Shown piece by piece: positions 17,675 through 28,000 of a stretch of DNA of 51,167 nucleotides. Position numbers and translations under genes: made by a program. The first letter of the stretch is position 1; each line of letters opens with the position of its first letter. The notes beneath the pieces were generated by a model, which was given only the letters and a program-made list of their open reading frames with translations, did not search any database and was not told the origin of the DNA. Source of the stretch: Bacteroidota bacterium (GTDB lineage: Bacteria > Bacteroidota > Bacteroidia > B-17B0 > Aurantibacillaceae); contig JAAFIL010000025.1 in assembly GCA_013297775.1 (NCBI GenBank), forward strand, positions 1 to 51,167, read 5' to 3'.

Positions 17675-19051
17675 TTATTCTTGTTTTGGTTTACTGATTT
17701 CGTACCAGTTAACTTGGCGCGATAAATACATCACACTTCCTAAAACAATAACTAGACCAATGCTTCCCATCAATAAGGCATAATCTTCTAACTGGATAAT
17801 AGAGAAAATAAATAAGTACAATAAGATTAAAATGAGCATAATTAATACCACTAGCCGTTTCAATTTGAAAATACCAATGGCGTATAAAGTAATGAGGCTT
17901 ATAATGGTTACACTGGCAATTAAATAACTAAATCCAAACGAGATATGTTCAGATAGGGCAATGAGCAAAGTGTAAAAAATACACAAAGCCAATCCAACAA
18001 TAATGTACTGAATAGGGTGAAGGCGAACACCATTTAAAATTTGCACAAAAAAGAAAATTAAAAACGTGAGGGTGATAAACATAACGGCATATTTAGCAGC
18101 GCGCGTACTTTTTTGGTATTCATCTACAGGCACCTTTAAGTTAACACCAAAGGCGGTTTCGTTAATGCTTGTGTTGGAGCCTTTAAATTGTTGCGGGTAA
18201 GGGCGGTTTAAATGCAATACTTCCCACGACGCTGAAAAGCCTTTGCTATCAATGGTTCTGGTGTCGGGTAAAAAAGCACCATCGAAGCTGGGTGTTTTCC
18301 AAGGTGAGTTCAGTTCAACTTTTGTTACTTTGCCCAAAGGTGTAAAGTACAAGCCCGAACTGCCATTAAAATCCATTTCCATTTCAAACGTTAGAGGTGC
18401 CGAAGGATCTGCCTTATTGAGGTTTATTAAACGAGCAGATATGCCTTCACTGATAACGTCGGTGTTACTTAATCCTGGATTAAAATTTAATACGCTATCT
18501 TGCCACTTCAATGTGATTTGTTTTTGAATACTGCGTAAATCCGACATCCCTAAAGATACCTCGGCTTCATCCCAAATAACATTCGCATCTTCTATTTTCC
18601 ACGTTTCAAAATTAGGTTTACTAAACTGCCCACTCCATTTAATTTTTCCGTTGTAAACAATTACTTCATAAATACCGCGGTAACGCACTTCGGGGTTTAT
18701 AGTGCCTTTAATACTTAACGCATTGGGTAAAAAATGTGCAAATTCTTTAGTTTCTACTAATTTGTATTGACCCGTTTGGGTTTCGTCGTTTGTTTCGTAA
18801 ACCTTCGAAACTGTTTTATAAGGTACGCTAATTACCAATCCAGTTAAAATTTGCGATTGCCCCCATTTTGAACTCACCTCTTCGATGGCTTGGTTAAGGC
18901 GGTCTTGTCGCTCTCGAATAACATTTTCGACCATGCTAACCGGAATCAGCAAGAGTAAAATTAAAATGGTGATGGTAATGAGCCGAATGCTTACTGAATT
19001 TTTTAACCAATTATTGGCACGTTCAAAAAACGAAAGGGATGATTGCGACAT
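17675..19051 (-). CDS. creD: CreD family inner-membrane protein
   Basis: 458 residues: one N-terminal membrane helix (ITITILILLLLIPVSMVENVIRE), a large periplasmic beta-rich domain of about 290 residues, and then a cluster of C-terminal helices. The RLNQAIEEVSSKWG segment after the first helix and GVNLKVPVDEYQKSTRAAKY before the helix cluster are typical of CreD. In Enterobacteria creD is controlled by CreBC and affects envelope integrity and colicin tolerance; no two-component genes are adjacent here, so that regulation is not shown. Intact. Confidence 0.9.
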   Translation of the reverse strand: MSQSSLSFFERANNWLKNSVSIRLITITILILLLLIPVSMVENVIRERQDRLNQAIEEVSSKWGQSQILTGLVISVPYKTVSKVYETNDETQTGQYKLVETKEFAHFLPNALSIKGTINPEVRYRGIYEVIVYNGKIKWSGQFSKPNFETWKIEDANVIWDEAEVSLGMSDLRSIQKQITLKWQDSVLNFNPGLSNTDVISEGISARLINLNKADPSAPLTFEMEMDFNGSSGLYFTPLGKVTKVELNSPWKTPSFDGAFLPDTRTIDSKGFSASWEVLHLNRPYPQQFKGSNTSINETAFGVNLKVPVDEYQKSTRAAKYAVMFITLTFLIFFFVQILNGVRLHPIQYIIVGLALCIFYTLLIALSEHISFGFSYLIASVTIISLITLYAIGIFKLKRLVVLIMLILILLYLFIFSIIQLEDYALLMGSIGLVIVLGSVMYLSRQVNWYEISKPKQE

Positions 19052-19140
19052 ACTTTAAATTTTATACAAGGTAAACAATATAATAGATTTTTAGTAAGAG
19101 AATTCTTTGATAAAATTAGAAAAGTAGGGTGTATTTCTTT

Positions 19141-19148
19141 TAAATTTG
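19141..19148 (+). promoter_or_regulatory. Bacteroidota -7 element (TAAATTTG)
   Basis: A perfect TAnnTTTG match five bases before the ATG at 19154. It supports that start over the longer upstream frame and implies an extremely short or absent leader. No clear -33 TTG is seen at the usual distance. Confidence 0.5.
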
Positions 19149-19153
19149 TGGCT

Positions 19154-19960
19154 ATGAAATTAATAAAAAGATTACTGATTTTTACTTTAGTTGGAAGTGT
19201 TAAAGTAAGTGTGGCGCAAATGGGTGTTTATGCCGAGTATTTGATTAAAACGGAGGCTAGTTTTTTGACAATGCCCGATATAATTACGACGGTCAATGCC
19301 AGACCTGGTATCAGTTTGCAAGAGCTAAAAGTAGGAAATAAAGAGTCGGACTATTACTATGCAGATTCAGTGGGTTTGAAAGTGAAACATAATAGTATAG
19401 GCTGTGCCGCTGATAATTGGGAAAATGTTAAAGCTGCATCGAATGAAAAAGACCTAAACGCCTATAACCCTACCGATGTGAAGGTTGTTAAAACTAAGGA
19501 AGAACGCACTATTTTAGAGCAAGTATGCCAAAAAGCCATCATCACTTATAAGGTAAAAATTGGAGGCATTTCTTCTAAATACATCATGGAGGTTTGGCAT
19601 ACAACTGCTAAAGATATACCTAGTGTTACGATGAGTTATGGTTCGATAGAAGAAATAAGTAGCAATGAGTTAACCGATGCGTTAAAGGAATTAGGTGGTG
19701 TTATTTTATATATTGAAACAACAATGAGTATGTTAACAATGGAGTTAAAGACCAAAATGGAGTGCGTTAAATTTGAAGTAAAACCTATTACCGATCAAAT
19801 GGTAGAATTAGACCTAAGTAAGTGCAGCAGAACGATGAACTATAAGGAATACCGCAAAAAGGTTTTGGAACGTCAAAGGCAAGATAACAGGATGAATCAA
19901 ATGAATAAAGACATGGATCGAATGAACCGCACGAATCAAATGAATAGTATTGGAAGGTAG
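19154..19960 (+). CDS. Secreted protein of unknown function with Met/Asn/Arg-rich tail
   Basis: 268 residues from the ATG at 19154, which starts a signal peptide (MKLIKRLLIFTLVGSVKVSVAQ). The frame is open further upstream to 19043, but that region contains the promoter motif and overlaps creD's start, so it is not used. The mature domain has a mix of beta strands with three cysteines and vaguely resembles DUF4412-type periplasmic proteins; this is not certain. The last ~30 residues are a low-complexity tail of Met, Asn, Arg and Asp in a repeated (R/Q)MN pattern. It is monocistronic, between creD (divergent) and the SprT-like gene. Confidence 0.6.
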   Translation: MKLIKRLLIFTLVGSVKVSVAQMGVYAEYLIKTEASFLTMPDIITTVNARPGISLQELKVGNKESDYYYADSVGLKVKHNSIGCAADNWENVKAASNEKDLNAYNPTDVKVVKTKEERTILEQVCQKAIITYKVKIGGISSKYIMEVWHTTAKDIPSVTMSYGSIEEISSNELTDALKELGGVILYIETTMSMLTMELKTKMECVKFEVKPITDQMVELDLSKCSRTMNYKEYRKKVLERQRQDNRMNQMNKDMDRMNRTNQMNSIGR

Positions 19961-20032
19961 CCTGTTAATAAGCTTGTTTATTATTTCACTACGAAACACT
20001 TCTAACTAGTTCATTCATTGATAGGCTTGTTG

Positions 20033-20040
20033 TAAATTTG
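20033..20040 (+). promoter_or_regulatory. Bacteroidota -7 element (TAAATTTG)
   Basis: A perfect TAnnTTTG four bases before the SprT-like start codon at 20045. With transcription starting a few bases downstream of such elements, the message would be leaderless or nearly so. Confidence 0.5.
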
Positions 20041-20044
20041 AAAC

Positions 20045-20677
20045 ATGGATCAACGTCAGGCTCAATACGATAGAAATGCTGCTATTTTGGTGAAGTATAT
20101 TCCTGAACCAAGTGTACCACTTATTGCCCGTTGGATTGTAGAATATGATTTTAAACTCAAAATTAAACGCGAACGTAGCACTAAATTAGGCGATTATGCC
20201 TCGCCCCGCAATGGCTTAAACCATACCATTACCATCAATTTTAATTTAAACAAATATGCGTTTTTGGTAACTCTAGTTCACGAAATAGCACATTTAGTAA
20301 CGTTTAATAAGTTCCGAAATACCGTTGCCCCGCATGGAACCGAATGGAAACAAAATTTCCAACAGTTAATGCACGAGTTTTTAAATACCGATGTATTTCC
20401 GCCCGATGTGTTATATGCTCTGCGAAAGTATTTGCAAAACCCTGCTGCTGCCAGTTGCACCGATAGCAATTTGTTACGCACTTTAAAATTGTACGACGAG
20501 AATGCAGATGCTATTGTTTTTTTAGAATACTTGCCTTATAAAACACATTTTTTATACAACGAAAATCGCCTTTTTGAAAAAGGGGAACGCATTCGTAAAC
20601 GTTTTCGGTGTAAAGAATTGGCAACGGGTGCCATTTATTTATTTAATCCGTTAACCGAAGTAGAAGCTATCGTTTAA
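20045..20677 (+). CDS. SprT-like metalloprotease-fold protein
   Basis: 210 residues. The zinc motif HExxH is HEIAH (His79, Glu80, His83), with a likely third ligand in HGTEWK (His97), which is the SprT/SPRTN arrangement. In eukaryotes SPRTN cuts DNA-protein crosslinks; the bacterial role is not established. The C-terminal ~60 residues hold basic patches (KGERIRKRFRCKE). No signal peptide, so cytoplasmic. It stands alone, with a perfect -7 promoter element four bases ahead. Downstream lies a 162-bp palindromic repeat that could end transcription for this gene and for the convergent lacI-type gene. Confidence 0.85.
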   Translation: MDQRQAQYDRNAAILVKYIPEPSVPLIARWIVEYDFKLKIKRERSTKLGDYASPRNGLNHTITINFNLNKYAFLVTLVHEIAHLVTFNKFRNTVAPHGTEWKQNFQQLMHEFLNTDVFPPDVLYALRKYLQNPAAASCTDSNLLRTLKLYDENADAIVFLEYLPYKTHFLYNENRLFEKGERIRKRFRCKELATGAIYLFNPLTEVEAIV

Positions 20678-20770
20678 ACTCAGATTTTGAGCAATTAAAC
20701 GATTGAAAGCAAGTTATCATTTGAGTTTTAAAGATTCTCTTTCTTTAAATTTGGATTTAGCAACTAACTT

Positions 20771-20932
20771 ATACCAACATCATTTCTAAAAGATACGTTG
20801 ACCCAGTTTCTTTTTCTCTTATACTTCCTTAAAAATTATACCCGTAGACCTTGCTACGCCTATAATTTTTTCGTCGCCTCAAAGAAAAATAATTCTGGTT
20901 CAACTTGTATCTTTTAGAACCGATATTGGTAT
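20771..20932. repeat. 162-bp palindromic repeat, copy 1
   Basis: Matches 37657-37818 in reverse complement along its whole length with only a handful of differences. It begins ATACCAA and ends TTGGTAT. The 26-base ends pair with each other (ATACCAACATC..AAAAGATAC against GTATCTTTTAG..TTGGTAT), and the inner parts also pair (TTGACCCAGTTTC with the opposite arm, then a central GTAGxCCTTGCTACG-like hairpin), so nearly the whole element can fold into one long stem. It sits between convergent genes, six bases after the lacI-type stop codon. No coding capacity. It fits a miniature inverted-repeat element (MITE) or a large REP-type repeat. Confidence 0.9.
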
Positions 20933-20938
20933 TAAATC

Positions 20939-21949
20939 TTAACGCACAATTAATTGAGTGGGTAAAGTAACCACCGATTTATCTATAATCTTTTGGTCAA
21001 TCACATCCATCAATAACTCGGCAGCTTGTTTACCAATTTCTTGAATGGGTTGTGATACCGATAAAATGGGCGTATCTATTAAGTTAAACAAATCAATATC
21101 GTCGAAGCAAGCAAGTTTAAGATGAGCCGCTGCTTTTTTCATATCGGCATTGCGAAAGGCTTTTAACACAGCACTTGCAATGGGGTTATTGATGGTATAA
21201 ATGGCATCTAAGTCTTTATGCGTGCGCAAAAGCGATTGAATGACATCTTTTGTTCCTTGTTCAATATTATCGAACGGAATATCAATCATTAATTCTTTTA
21301 AATAGGTAATTTTTTTTCGGTCCAAAGTATCTTTATACCCACGTATCCGCTCTTCAATGCTCGATAAGTGCCGAGGTGTAATGGAAAGGCACGCTATTTT
21401 TTTACAGCCCTCTTCTATTAATTTGTTGACGATGTTGCAACTTCCGCCATAATTATCGCTAACTACATAATGGCCTCTATACGATGGTAAAACCCTATCA
21501 ATTAAAATAAAGGGGGTACGGTTAAAACGTGGACTCTCTAAAAACAAGCCATCCTTTGCGGTTGAAGCCACAATAATCCCATCAACACCTTGTTGATTAA
21601 TCATCATATCTATGAGGCGTTTCTCTTTTTCTTCATTTTCTTCGGTGCTACAAACCATTAGGTTATAGCCTCTTTCGAACAAGGCCATTTCAATATTTTT
21701 TGCAATTGCCGAATAAAAAGGGTTCGATATATCGGCTACAATTAAACCGACAAAAAAACTTTTACCAGTTCTTAGGGCTTTTGCAAATTTATTAGGCGTA
21801 TAGTCTAATTTTGCAACCTCCTCTAATACCAAGGTTTGTGTTTTTTTACTAATCCCATATTGGTCACCTTTTCCATTTAACACCATCGAAATAAGTGTTT
21901 TGGAGTAACCCAATTGTTTGGCCAAATCTTCTAATTGTAATCGTTTCAT
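20939..21949 (-). CDS. LacI-family transcriptional regulator
   Basis: 336 residues. The N-terminal helix-turn-helix (LEDLAKQLGYSKTLISMVLNG) and hinge (VAKLDYTPNKFAKALRTGKS) are followed by a periplasmic-binding-protein-like ligand domain (VGLIVADISNPFYSAIAKNI, VDGIIVAST, LILIDRVLP-like segment, YTINNPIA). Such regulators usually sense sugars or nucleosides, but no sugar genes adjoin it. The divergent neighbour is a PLP aminotransferase 303 bases away. The intervening region has a strong palindrome (22181-22214) next to the neighbour's promoter motif, which is a candidate operator by position only. Confidence 0.9.
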   Translation of the reverse strand: MKRLQLEDLAKQLGYSKTLISMVLNGKGDQYGISKKTQTLVLEEVAKLDYTPNKFAKALRTGKSFFVGLIVADISNPFYSAIAKNIEMALFERGYNLMVCSTEENEEKEKRLIDMMINQQGVDGIIVASTAKDGLFLESPRFNRTPFILIDRVLPSYRGHYVVSDNYGGSCNIVNKLIEEGCKKIACLSITPRHLSSIEERIRGYKDTLDRKKITYLKELMIDIPFDNIEQGTKDVIQSLLRTHKDLDAIYTINNPIASAVLKAFRNADMKKAAAHLKLACFDDIDLFNLIDTPILSVSQPIQEIGKQAAELLMDVIDQKIIDKSVVTLPTQLIVR

Positions 21950-22180
21950 CTATTTATATAAAAAGTACCCTATTTTTGTTTCTATTTATTTCCGCTTAGG
22001 AATCCAACTTATGTACGAAGTAGAATCTAAATGGTTGCAGAAAATAGATTAAGAGGCATTTATCTTCGATGAAAATAGGTGTTTGTACATCTAATTTTTA
22101 ATTATCGTGTTAAACGAGTTATAATTACGGATAAATGGTTGCCCAAAAGGATTTTCGGTATGGACAAGTTGTTGAAAGAA

Positions 22181-22214
22181 ATAATTCATTTCAATTGACC
22201 AATCAATGAATTAT
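22181..22214. promoter_or_regulatory. 34-bp inverted repeat, candidate operator
   Basis: ATAATTCATT, 14 bases, then AATGAATTAT: 10-bp arms that pair perfectly. It ends 15 bases upstream of the -7 element of the aminotransferase gene, so a bound protein would cover the -33 region. The divergent lacI-type gene is the obvious candidate regulator, but the arms do not look like a classic LacI site. Confidence 0.4.
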
Positions 22215-22229
22215 CCGCTAAAAAAGAAT

Positions 22230-22237
22230 TAGGTTTG
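22230..22237 (+). promoter_or_regulatory. Bacteroidota -7 element (TAGGTTTG)
   Basis: TAnnTTTG match 15 bases before the aminotransferase ATG at 22253, directly downstream of the 34-bp palindrome. It also argues against a TTG start at 22235 that would begin inside the element. Confidence 0.45.
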
Positions 22238-22252
22238 CTGTTTCAAATTAAC

Positions 22253-23515
22253 ATGGATATGAAAGTTTCTAAATTAGCCGAAAACATTATAGGTTCAGAG
22301 ATTATTAAGTTGGCCGCCGAAGTGAACGAAAAAATAAAAAATGGCGAAACGATTTACAATATGACCATAGGTGATTTTAACCCTAAGGTTTTTCCAATAC
22401 CCGCCGAGTTAAAACAGTACATTATTGAAGAGTACGAAGCCGACCAAACCAATTACCCGGCGGCAGATGGCATGTTAGAGCTACGCCAAGCTGTTAGTGG
22501 CTTATTGAAACAAAGGGGAGGATTAGATTATAAACCCGATGAAATTTTGATTGCGGGAGGGGCGCGTCCTATCATTTACAGCATTTTTAAAGCATTAGTA
22601 GATGCGGGCGATACAGTTATTTTTGCGGTGCCTTCGTGGAATAATAATCACTACACCTATTTGAACTCGGCTAAAGCTGTGGTTATTGAAGCAAGCCCCG
22701 ATACTTATTTTATGCCTACTGCCGCCAATATTGCCCCGCACATTCAATCGGCTAATTTGGTGGCATTGTGTTCGCCTCAAAACCCAACAGGCACGGTATT
22801 TACAAAAGAGGGCTTAACCGAAATTTGTGATTTAATTTTAGCCGAAAATAAACGCCGTGGCGCAGAGGCTAAGCCTGTTTATTTAATGTATGACCAAATT
22901 TATTGGGCATTGATGTTAAATGGGGTGCAGCATTTTGACCCAGTAACATTGCGTCCCGAAATGAAAAATTATACGGTATTTGTAGATGGAATCTCCAAGT
23001 CTTTAGCGGCCACTGGGGTTCGCGTAGGCTGGAGCATGGGACCCAAATTTATCATTGATAAAATGAAAGCCATTTTAACTCATGTGGGAGCTTGGGCACC
23101 CAAAGCCGAACAATTGGCATCGGCACGTTACTTAAATCAATTGGATAAGTACGATGCGTTTTTAAACGTTCAACGAGAGAAGATAAACACCCGCTTGCAA
23201 GGGTTTTACAAGGGTTTTCAAATGTTGAAAGCCGCTGGGCATCCTGTAGATGCGATTGCGCCGCAAGCTGCCATCTATTTAACCATTCAATTGGCTTTGC
23301 ATGGAAAAAAAACCGCATCGGGCGAAATATTAAGTACCACCAAAGATGTAACCCGCTACGTGTTAGATGAAGCTAAGATTGCTGTCGTGCCATTTTATGC
23401 TTTTGGTGCCAATGCCGATTCTACTTGGTATCGCCTATCGGTAGGTACTTGCAAAGCCGAAGATGTTGAAAAAGCTATTCACAGTTTAAAAGACGCTTTA
23501 GAACGATTGCACTAG
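22253..23515 (+). CDS. PLP-dependent aminotransferase, class I/II
   Basis: 420 residues. Fold type I aminotransferase motifs are clear: NYPAADGMLELRQAV (start of the large domain), SPQNPTGT, YDQIYWAL and VDGISKSLAATGVRVGW, in which Lys249 should form the Schiff base with pyridoxal phosphate. The C-terminal domain ends with YRLSVGTC, containing the substrate-carboxylate arginine. The substrate is not evident; aspartate-type or aromatic-type enzymes look similar. The start is ATG at 22253 (MDMKVSK), with MKVSK at 22259 also possible. It stands alone, divergent from the lacI-type gene. A small hairpin at 23540-23567 (TCGTCC..GGACGA) may end it. Confidence 0.9.
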   Translation: MDMKVSKLAENIIGSEIIKLAAEVNEKIKNGETIYNMTIGDFNPKVFPIPAELKQYIIEEYEADQTNYPAADGMLELRQAVSGLLKQRGGLDYKPDEILIAGGARPIIYSIFKALVDAGDTVIFAVPSWNNNHYTYLNSAKAVVIEASPDTYFMPTAANIAPHIQSANLVALCSPQNPTGTVFTKEGLTEICDLILAENKRRGAEAKPVYLMYDQIYWALMLNGVQHFDPVTLRPEMKNYTVFVDGISKSLAATGVRVGWSMGPKFIIDKMKAILTHVGAWAPKAEQLASARYLNQLDKYDAFLNVQREKINTRLQGFYKGFQMLKAAGHPVDAIAPQAAIYLTIQLALHGKKTASGEILSTTKDVTRYVLDEAKIAVVPFYAFGANADSTWYRLSVGTCKAEDVEKAIHSLKDALERLH

Positions 23516-23539
23516 TAAAAATCGGCGAAAAATAAAGCG

Positions 23540-23567
23540 TCGTCCAATCGGTTGGAAAGGCGGACGA
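23540..23567 (+). terminator. Possible hairpin after the aminotransferase gene
   Basis: TCGTCC and GGACGA pair across a 16-base loop that itself can form CCAA/TTGG. No T-run follows, so it is weak as an intrinsic terminator. Confidence 0.25.
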
Positions 23568-23727
23568 ATAAAATTCTTATTTAGAATTATTATAAATTAT
23601 ATTTACTATCAAAAAAAATAAATAAAAACCCACATTAATTCTTAATCTTCTGCTAAATTTGCCCCCGATTTACTGTCATCAATTTGTCATTAAATCAGTT
23701 TAACAGACTCAAATTTTTAGTTAATAT

Positions 23728-25014
23728 ATGAAAACTGATATGTGTCGTACGCCTCTAAAAGCTTTAATAGCCCTCTATTTTTTGGTTTTTTCGTTTCAGA
23801 GTCCGCTCTCAGCTCAAGACGGAGCCAAACTATTTAAACAAAACTGTGCAGTTTGCCACGCTGCGCATACCGATCAAATGTTGACGGGTCCTGGCTTAAA
23901 GGGCATTTTTGACCGCGCTCCTAAAGGCGATTGGCTAACCCGTTGGATTATCAATAACGAAAAATTGATAAAAGGTGGCGATGCTTACGCTAACCAAATT
24001 TATAATAAGTATGGCAAAGCAGCCATGACGGTGTTTGAAGGGCAACTAAACGAAAAAGATGTAGCTGCCATTTTAGACTATATCAAAACGCCGCCACCGC
24101 CGCCTCCTACCACCACAGGGCCAACTACTGGACCCAGTAACGAGCCTGTTGCAGCTAACTCAGGAGGCATTGAGCCACTTTACCTAATTTTAGGCATTAT
24201 TGTTATTCTAGCCATCCTTATTGGCTCTTTCCGCAGTGTTCGCACTTCATTACAAAACTCGGCTAACCGCGCGGAAGGCAAATCTGAAAATCCGGAAACT
24301 ACATTTTGGCAAGAAATTAAAGGCTGGATGAATAGTAACACCCGCTTAGTTGGTGTTGCTGTTATCGTAGTTGCATTTATCGGAATGAAATCGTGTTGGA
24401 ATGCGTGCTACAACATTGGCGTTTATTACGATTACAAAACGCAAAAAGGTTATAAGCCAGAGCAACCCATTAAATTCTCTCACAAATTACATGCGGGCGA
24501 ACACGAAATCTCTTGTCAATATTGCCACAGTTCAGTTGAAAAATCACGTCACTCTGGAATTCCTTCGGTTAATATTTGTATGAATTGCCACAAAGCCATC
24601 CAAAAAGGACCGCAATACGGCGAAAAAGAAATTGATAAAATTTACGCAGCAGTTGGTTTCGATAGAGCAACTGGCACTTACGACGAGTCGAAACAAAATC
24701 CTTTAAAATGGATTAAAGTACATAACTTACCCGACCACGTTTACTTCAATCACTCGCAGCACGTGGTAGTGGGTAAAATTGAATGTACAACTTGCCATGG
24801 TAATGTAAAAGAAATGACGGTTGCTGAACAAAAATCGCCACTCACCATGAAATGGTGTATTGAATGCCACCGCAAAACCGAAGTGGTTATGGAAGGCAAT
24901 GCGTATTACGATCGTTTGCACAAAGCACTTAAAGAAAAGTACCAAGGACAACTCGATGTAAAATACACCGTAGAAAAAATTGGCGGTTTAGAGTGTGGAA
25001 AATGCCACTATTAA
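23728..25014 (+). CDS. actA: Alternative complex III subunit A (multihaem cytochrome c)
   Basis: 428 residues with a signal peptide (ending near LSAQ) and six CxxCH haem sites: one in an N-terminal mono-haem domain (residues 40-44, CAVCH), then, after a proline-rich linker and two membrane helices, five in a C-terminal pentahaem part (CQYCH, CMNCH, CTTCH, CIECH, CGKCH). This fused arrangement is usual for ActA of Bacteroidota. It passes electrons from the quinol-oxidising module toward the periplasmic cytochrome. First gene of the act operon; a TAAATTTG at 23654-23661 is a candidate -7 element 66 bases upstream. Genes follow in the order actB-C-D-E-F-coxB-coxA. Confidence 0.93.
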   Translation: MKTDMCRTPLKALIALYFLVFSFQSPLSAQDGAKLFKQNCAVCHAAHTDQMLTGPGLKGIFDRAPKGDWLTRWIINNEKLIKGGDAYANQIYNKYGKAAMTVFEGQLNEKDVAAILDYIKTPPPPPPTTTGPTTGPSNEPVAANSGGIEPLYLILGIIVILAILIGSFRSVRTSLQNSANRAEGKSENPETTFWQEIKGWMNSNTRLVGVAVIVVAFIGMKSCWNACYNIGVYYDYKTQKGYKPEQPIKFSHKLHAGEHEISCQYCHSSVEKSRHSGIPSVNICMNCHKAIQKGPQYGEKEIDKIYAAVGFDRATGTYDESKQNPLKWIKVHNLPDHVYFNHSQHVVVGKIECTTCHGNVKEMTVAEQKSPLTMKWCIECHRKTEVVMEGNAYYDRLHKALKEKYQGQLDVKYTVEKIGGLECGKCHY

Positions 25015-25047
25015 TCAAATTTAATAACTGTAAGAATTAAGATACGC

Positions 25048-28000
25048 ATGTCTATGTCAAAAAAATACTGGAAGGGATTACCGGAACTGCATAACAGTCC
25101 GGAATTTCAAAAGCAGGCAGGTAACGAATTTGCCGAACCACTTCCAATGGATGAATTCTTAAGCAGCGATGAAGCCGAAACAAAAGGTACTTCGCGCCGC
25201 GATTTCTTAAAGGTAATGGGTTTCTCAACGGCAGCCGTGGCTTTGGCCGCTTGCGAAACGCCAGTTACCAAATCCATTCCTTACGTTATTAAGCCCGAAG
25301 AGGTAACACCAGGAGTTGCTAACTTTTATGCAACTACTTTTTACGATGGACATGATTACGCCTCTATTTTAGTAAAAACTCGCGAGGGTCGTCCTATTAA
25401 AATTGAAGGTAACGATTTATCCAAAGTATCGCATGGCAACACAACAGCACGTGTTCAAGCATCGGTATTAGGCTTATACGATGGGGCTCGTTTACGCGGT
25501 CCTAAAGTAAAAAATAAAGATGAAAGCTGGAAAGCGGCTGATGATGCGGCTGCTGGAGGTTTAAAAACGGGTAGTGTACGTTTATTAACCTCTACCATTA
25601 TTTCTCCGTCAACGGCTGCGGTTATCGAACTATTCGGTAAAAAATTCAGCGATTTTAAGCACATTACCCACGATGCCGTTTCTTACAATGCCTTAACTCT
25701 AGCTAATAAAGCGGTTTTCGGCAAATCGGTAGTTTCGGCTTACGATTTTAGCAAAGCCAAAACCATTATAGGTATTGCTTGCGACTTTTTAGGCAACTGG
25801 TTAAACCCCGCAGAATTTGCTAAACAATATGCACAAACTCGTAAAGTAACCAAAGAGAAGCCCGAAATGAGCAAACACATTCATTTTGAAGCTAACCTTT
25901 CGTTAACGGGTGCCAATGCCGATGAGCGTTACATGGTTAAGCCAAGCGAACTCGGACGTGTAACCTTAGCCTTGTTTAACGAGGTAGCTAATGCAACGGG
26001 TTCCTCTAAAGCCAGTGGCGACGAAAAAGTAACCAATCCAGAAGCAGTAAAAGCTATTAAAAAAGCGGCTAAGGCTTTGGTTGCTTCTAAAGGGCAATCC
26101 ATTGTTGTTAGCGGTGTTAACGACGAAGGCATTCAAACTTTAGTGAACGGCATCAACAAAATGTTAAACAACTATGGGCGTACCGTAGATGTTGAAAAAC
26201 ATTTTAATTTCAAGCAAGGAAGCGATAAAGATTTTATAGCGTTAGTAGAAGAATTAAATACAGGCAAAGTAGGTACATTATTAACTTACGCTTGTAACCC
26301 AGTTTACACAGCACCTTCGGCTTTAAAATTTGCGGAAGCTTACAAAAAAGCAGCTACAAAAATTTCATTTGCAAGCGTAGCCGACGAAACTGCTCAATTA
26401 GCCGATGTGGTTTGTCCCGATCACCATTACCTAGAGTCTTGGGGCGATGCCATGCCTAAAGAAGGACACTATTCGTTGCAGCAACCTACCATTCAACCTA
26501 TTTTCACCTCGCCGCGCCACGAAGGCACGCGTCAGTTTCAAGATAGTTTGTTAAAATGGGCAGGTTCAAAATCAGATTATGTAAGTTATTTACAAGCCTT
26601 TGCAAACAACAGCATTTTTCCACGTCAAGGTAAGTTTAGCGATTTCCCAAGTTTTTGGGCTAGTGCTTTACACGATGGTGCGGTAAAAGTAGCAGTTTAT
26701 AAGGCAACTGTTCCAACAGCTCCAGTTCAATTAGATTCGGCAGGTAAACCAATTTTAGCTACCGTAGCGGCCATGGTTAATCAATTAACCGACAGCCTTG
26801 CTTCCCCAACTACTGAACCAGTTGCGTCAGCAGCACCCATAGCGGTAAGTGAAACGCTTCCAAACCCAGATTATAATAAAGCTGCTCAATTGGCCACTTC
26901 TATTAAAGGCGGAGAAGTTGAGTTATTTATCTACGAAAAAATAGGTATTGGTAACGGTAACCAAACTAACAATCCGTGGTTAATGGAATTGCCAGATCCT
27001 ATCTCTAAAGTAACTTGGGATAATTATGTAACTATGGCACCAGCCGATGTAAAAAGCATGGGCTTGCAAGAAATGTTACGCCAAGATATTATGGGAAGTG
27101 TGGTAGATGTAACCGTGAATGGTGTAACCATCACCGCACCTGTGTTTCCTCAACCTGGGCAAGCACCGGGCACAATTGGCATCGCTTTAGGTTATGGTCG
27201 CAATGCCGAATCTATGAAAGTAGCGCATGGCAAAGGCGTTAATGCCTTTCAATTGCAAAGCATTATTAATGGAACCATTCAACCCATTGCCGCTAATGTT
27301 ACTATAGCTGTTAAAGCAGGCGAAAAACATCAGTTTGCCGCCACACAAATTCAACACACCATTATGGGACGTGAAGAATTTTTATTACGCGAAGTTTCTT
27401 TAAACGAGTTCAAAGCAAACGATAAAAATTATTGGAATCCACCTACCGAAATTACCGTACACGGTGGAGGCAAAAAGAATGTGAGTGAAGTAGATTTATG
27501 GGCAGAACACCCGCGCATGAACCACAAATGGGGCTTAACGATTGATATGCAAACCTGTATCGGATGCTCGGCTTGTGTGGTGGCCTGTACTTCCGAAAAT
27601 AATGTACACGTTGTAGGAAAAGAAGAAGTAGCCAAATCACGCGATATGTTTTGGCTGCGTATAGACCGCTATTACTCTTCCGACATGAATAAACACCTTG
27701 CCGAAGAGCAACATTTAGGCACTAAGCAAATGTATTTGGATATGGAAACACCTTCACATAATCCGAAGGTAACTTTCCAACCCATGATGTGCCAACACTG
27801 TAATCACGCGCCTTGCGAAACCGTTTGTCCCGTTTTAGCCACTTCGCACAGCTCCGAAGGCTTAAACATGATGACGTATAACCGTTGTATTGGAACACGC
27901 TATTGTGCTAACAACTGTCCATTTAAAGTTCGCCGTTTCAACTGGTTTAATTACAATACAAACGAATGGTTTGCCGATGTTAATCCTGCACAACAAGAGT

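Larger units (their letters stand above)
21950..22252. other. Divergent intergenic region between lacI-type gene and aminotransferase
   Basis: 303 bases with no gene. It contains a 34-bp inverted repeat (22181-22214), a -7 promoter match for the aminotransferase (22230-22237), and a weaker palindrome TCGTGTTAAACGA at 22105-22117 that has LacI-operator-like symmetry. No terminator or RNA structure was recognised. Confidence 0.6.
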
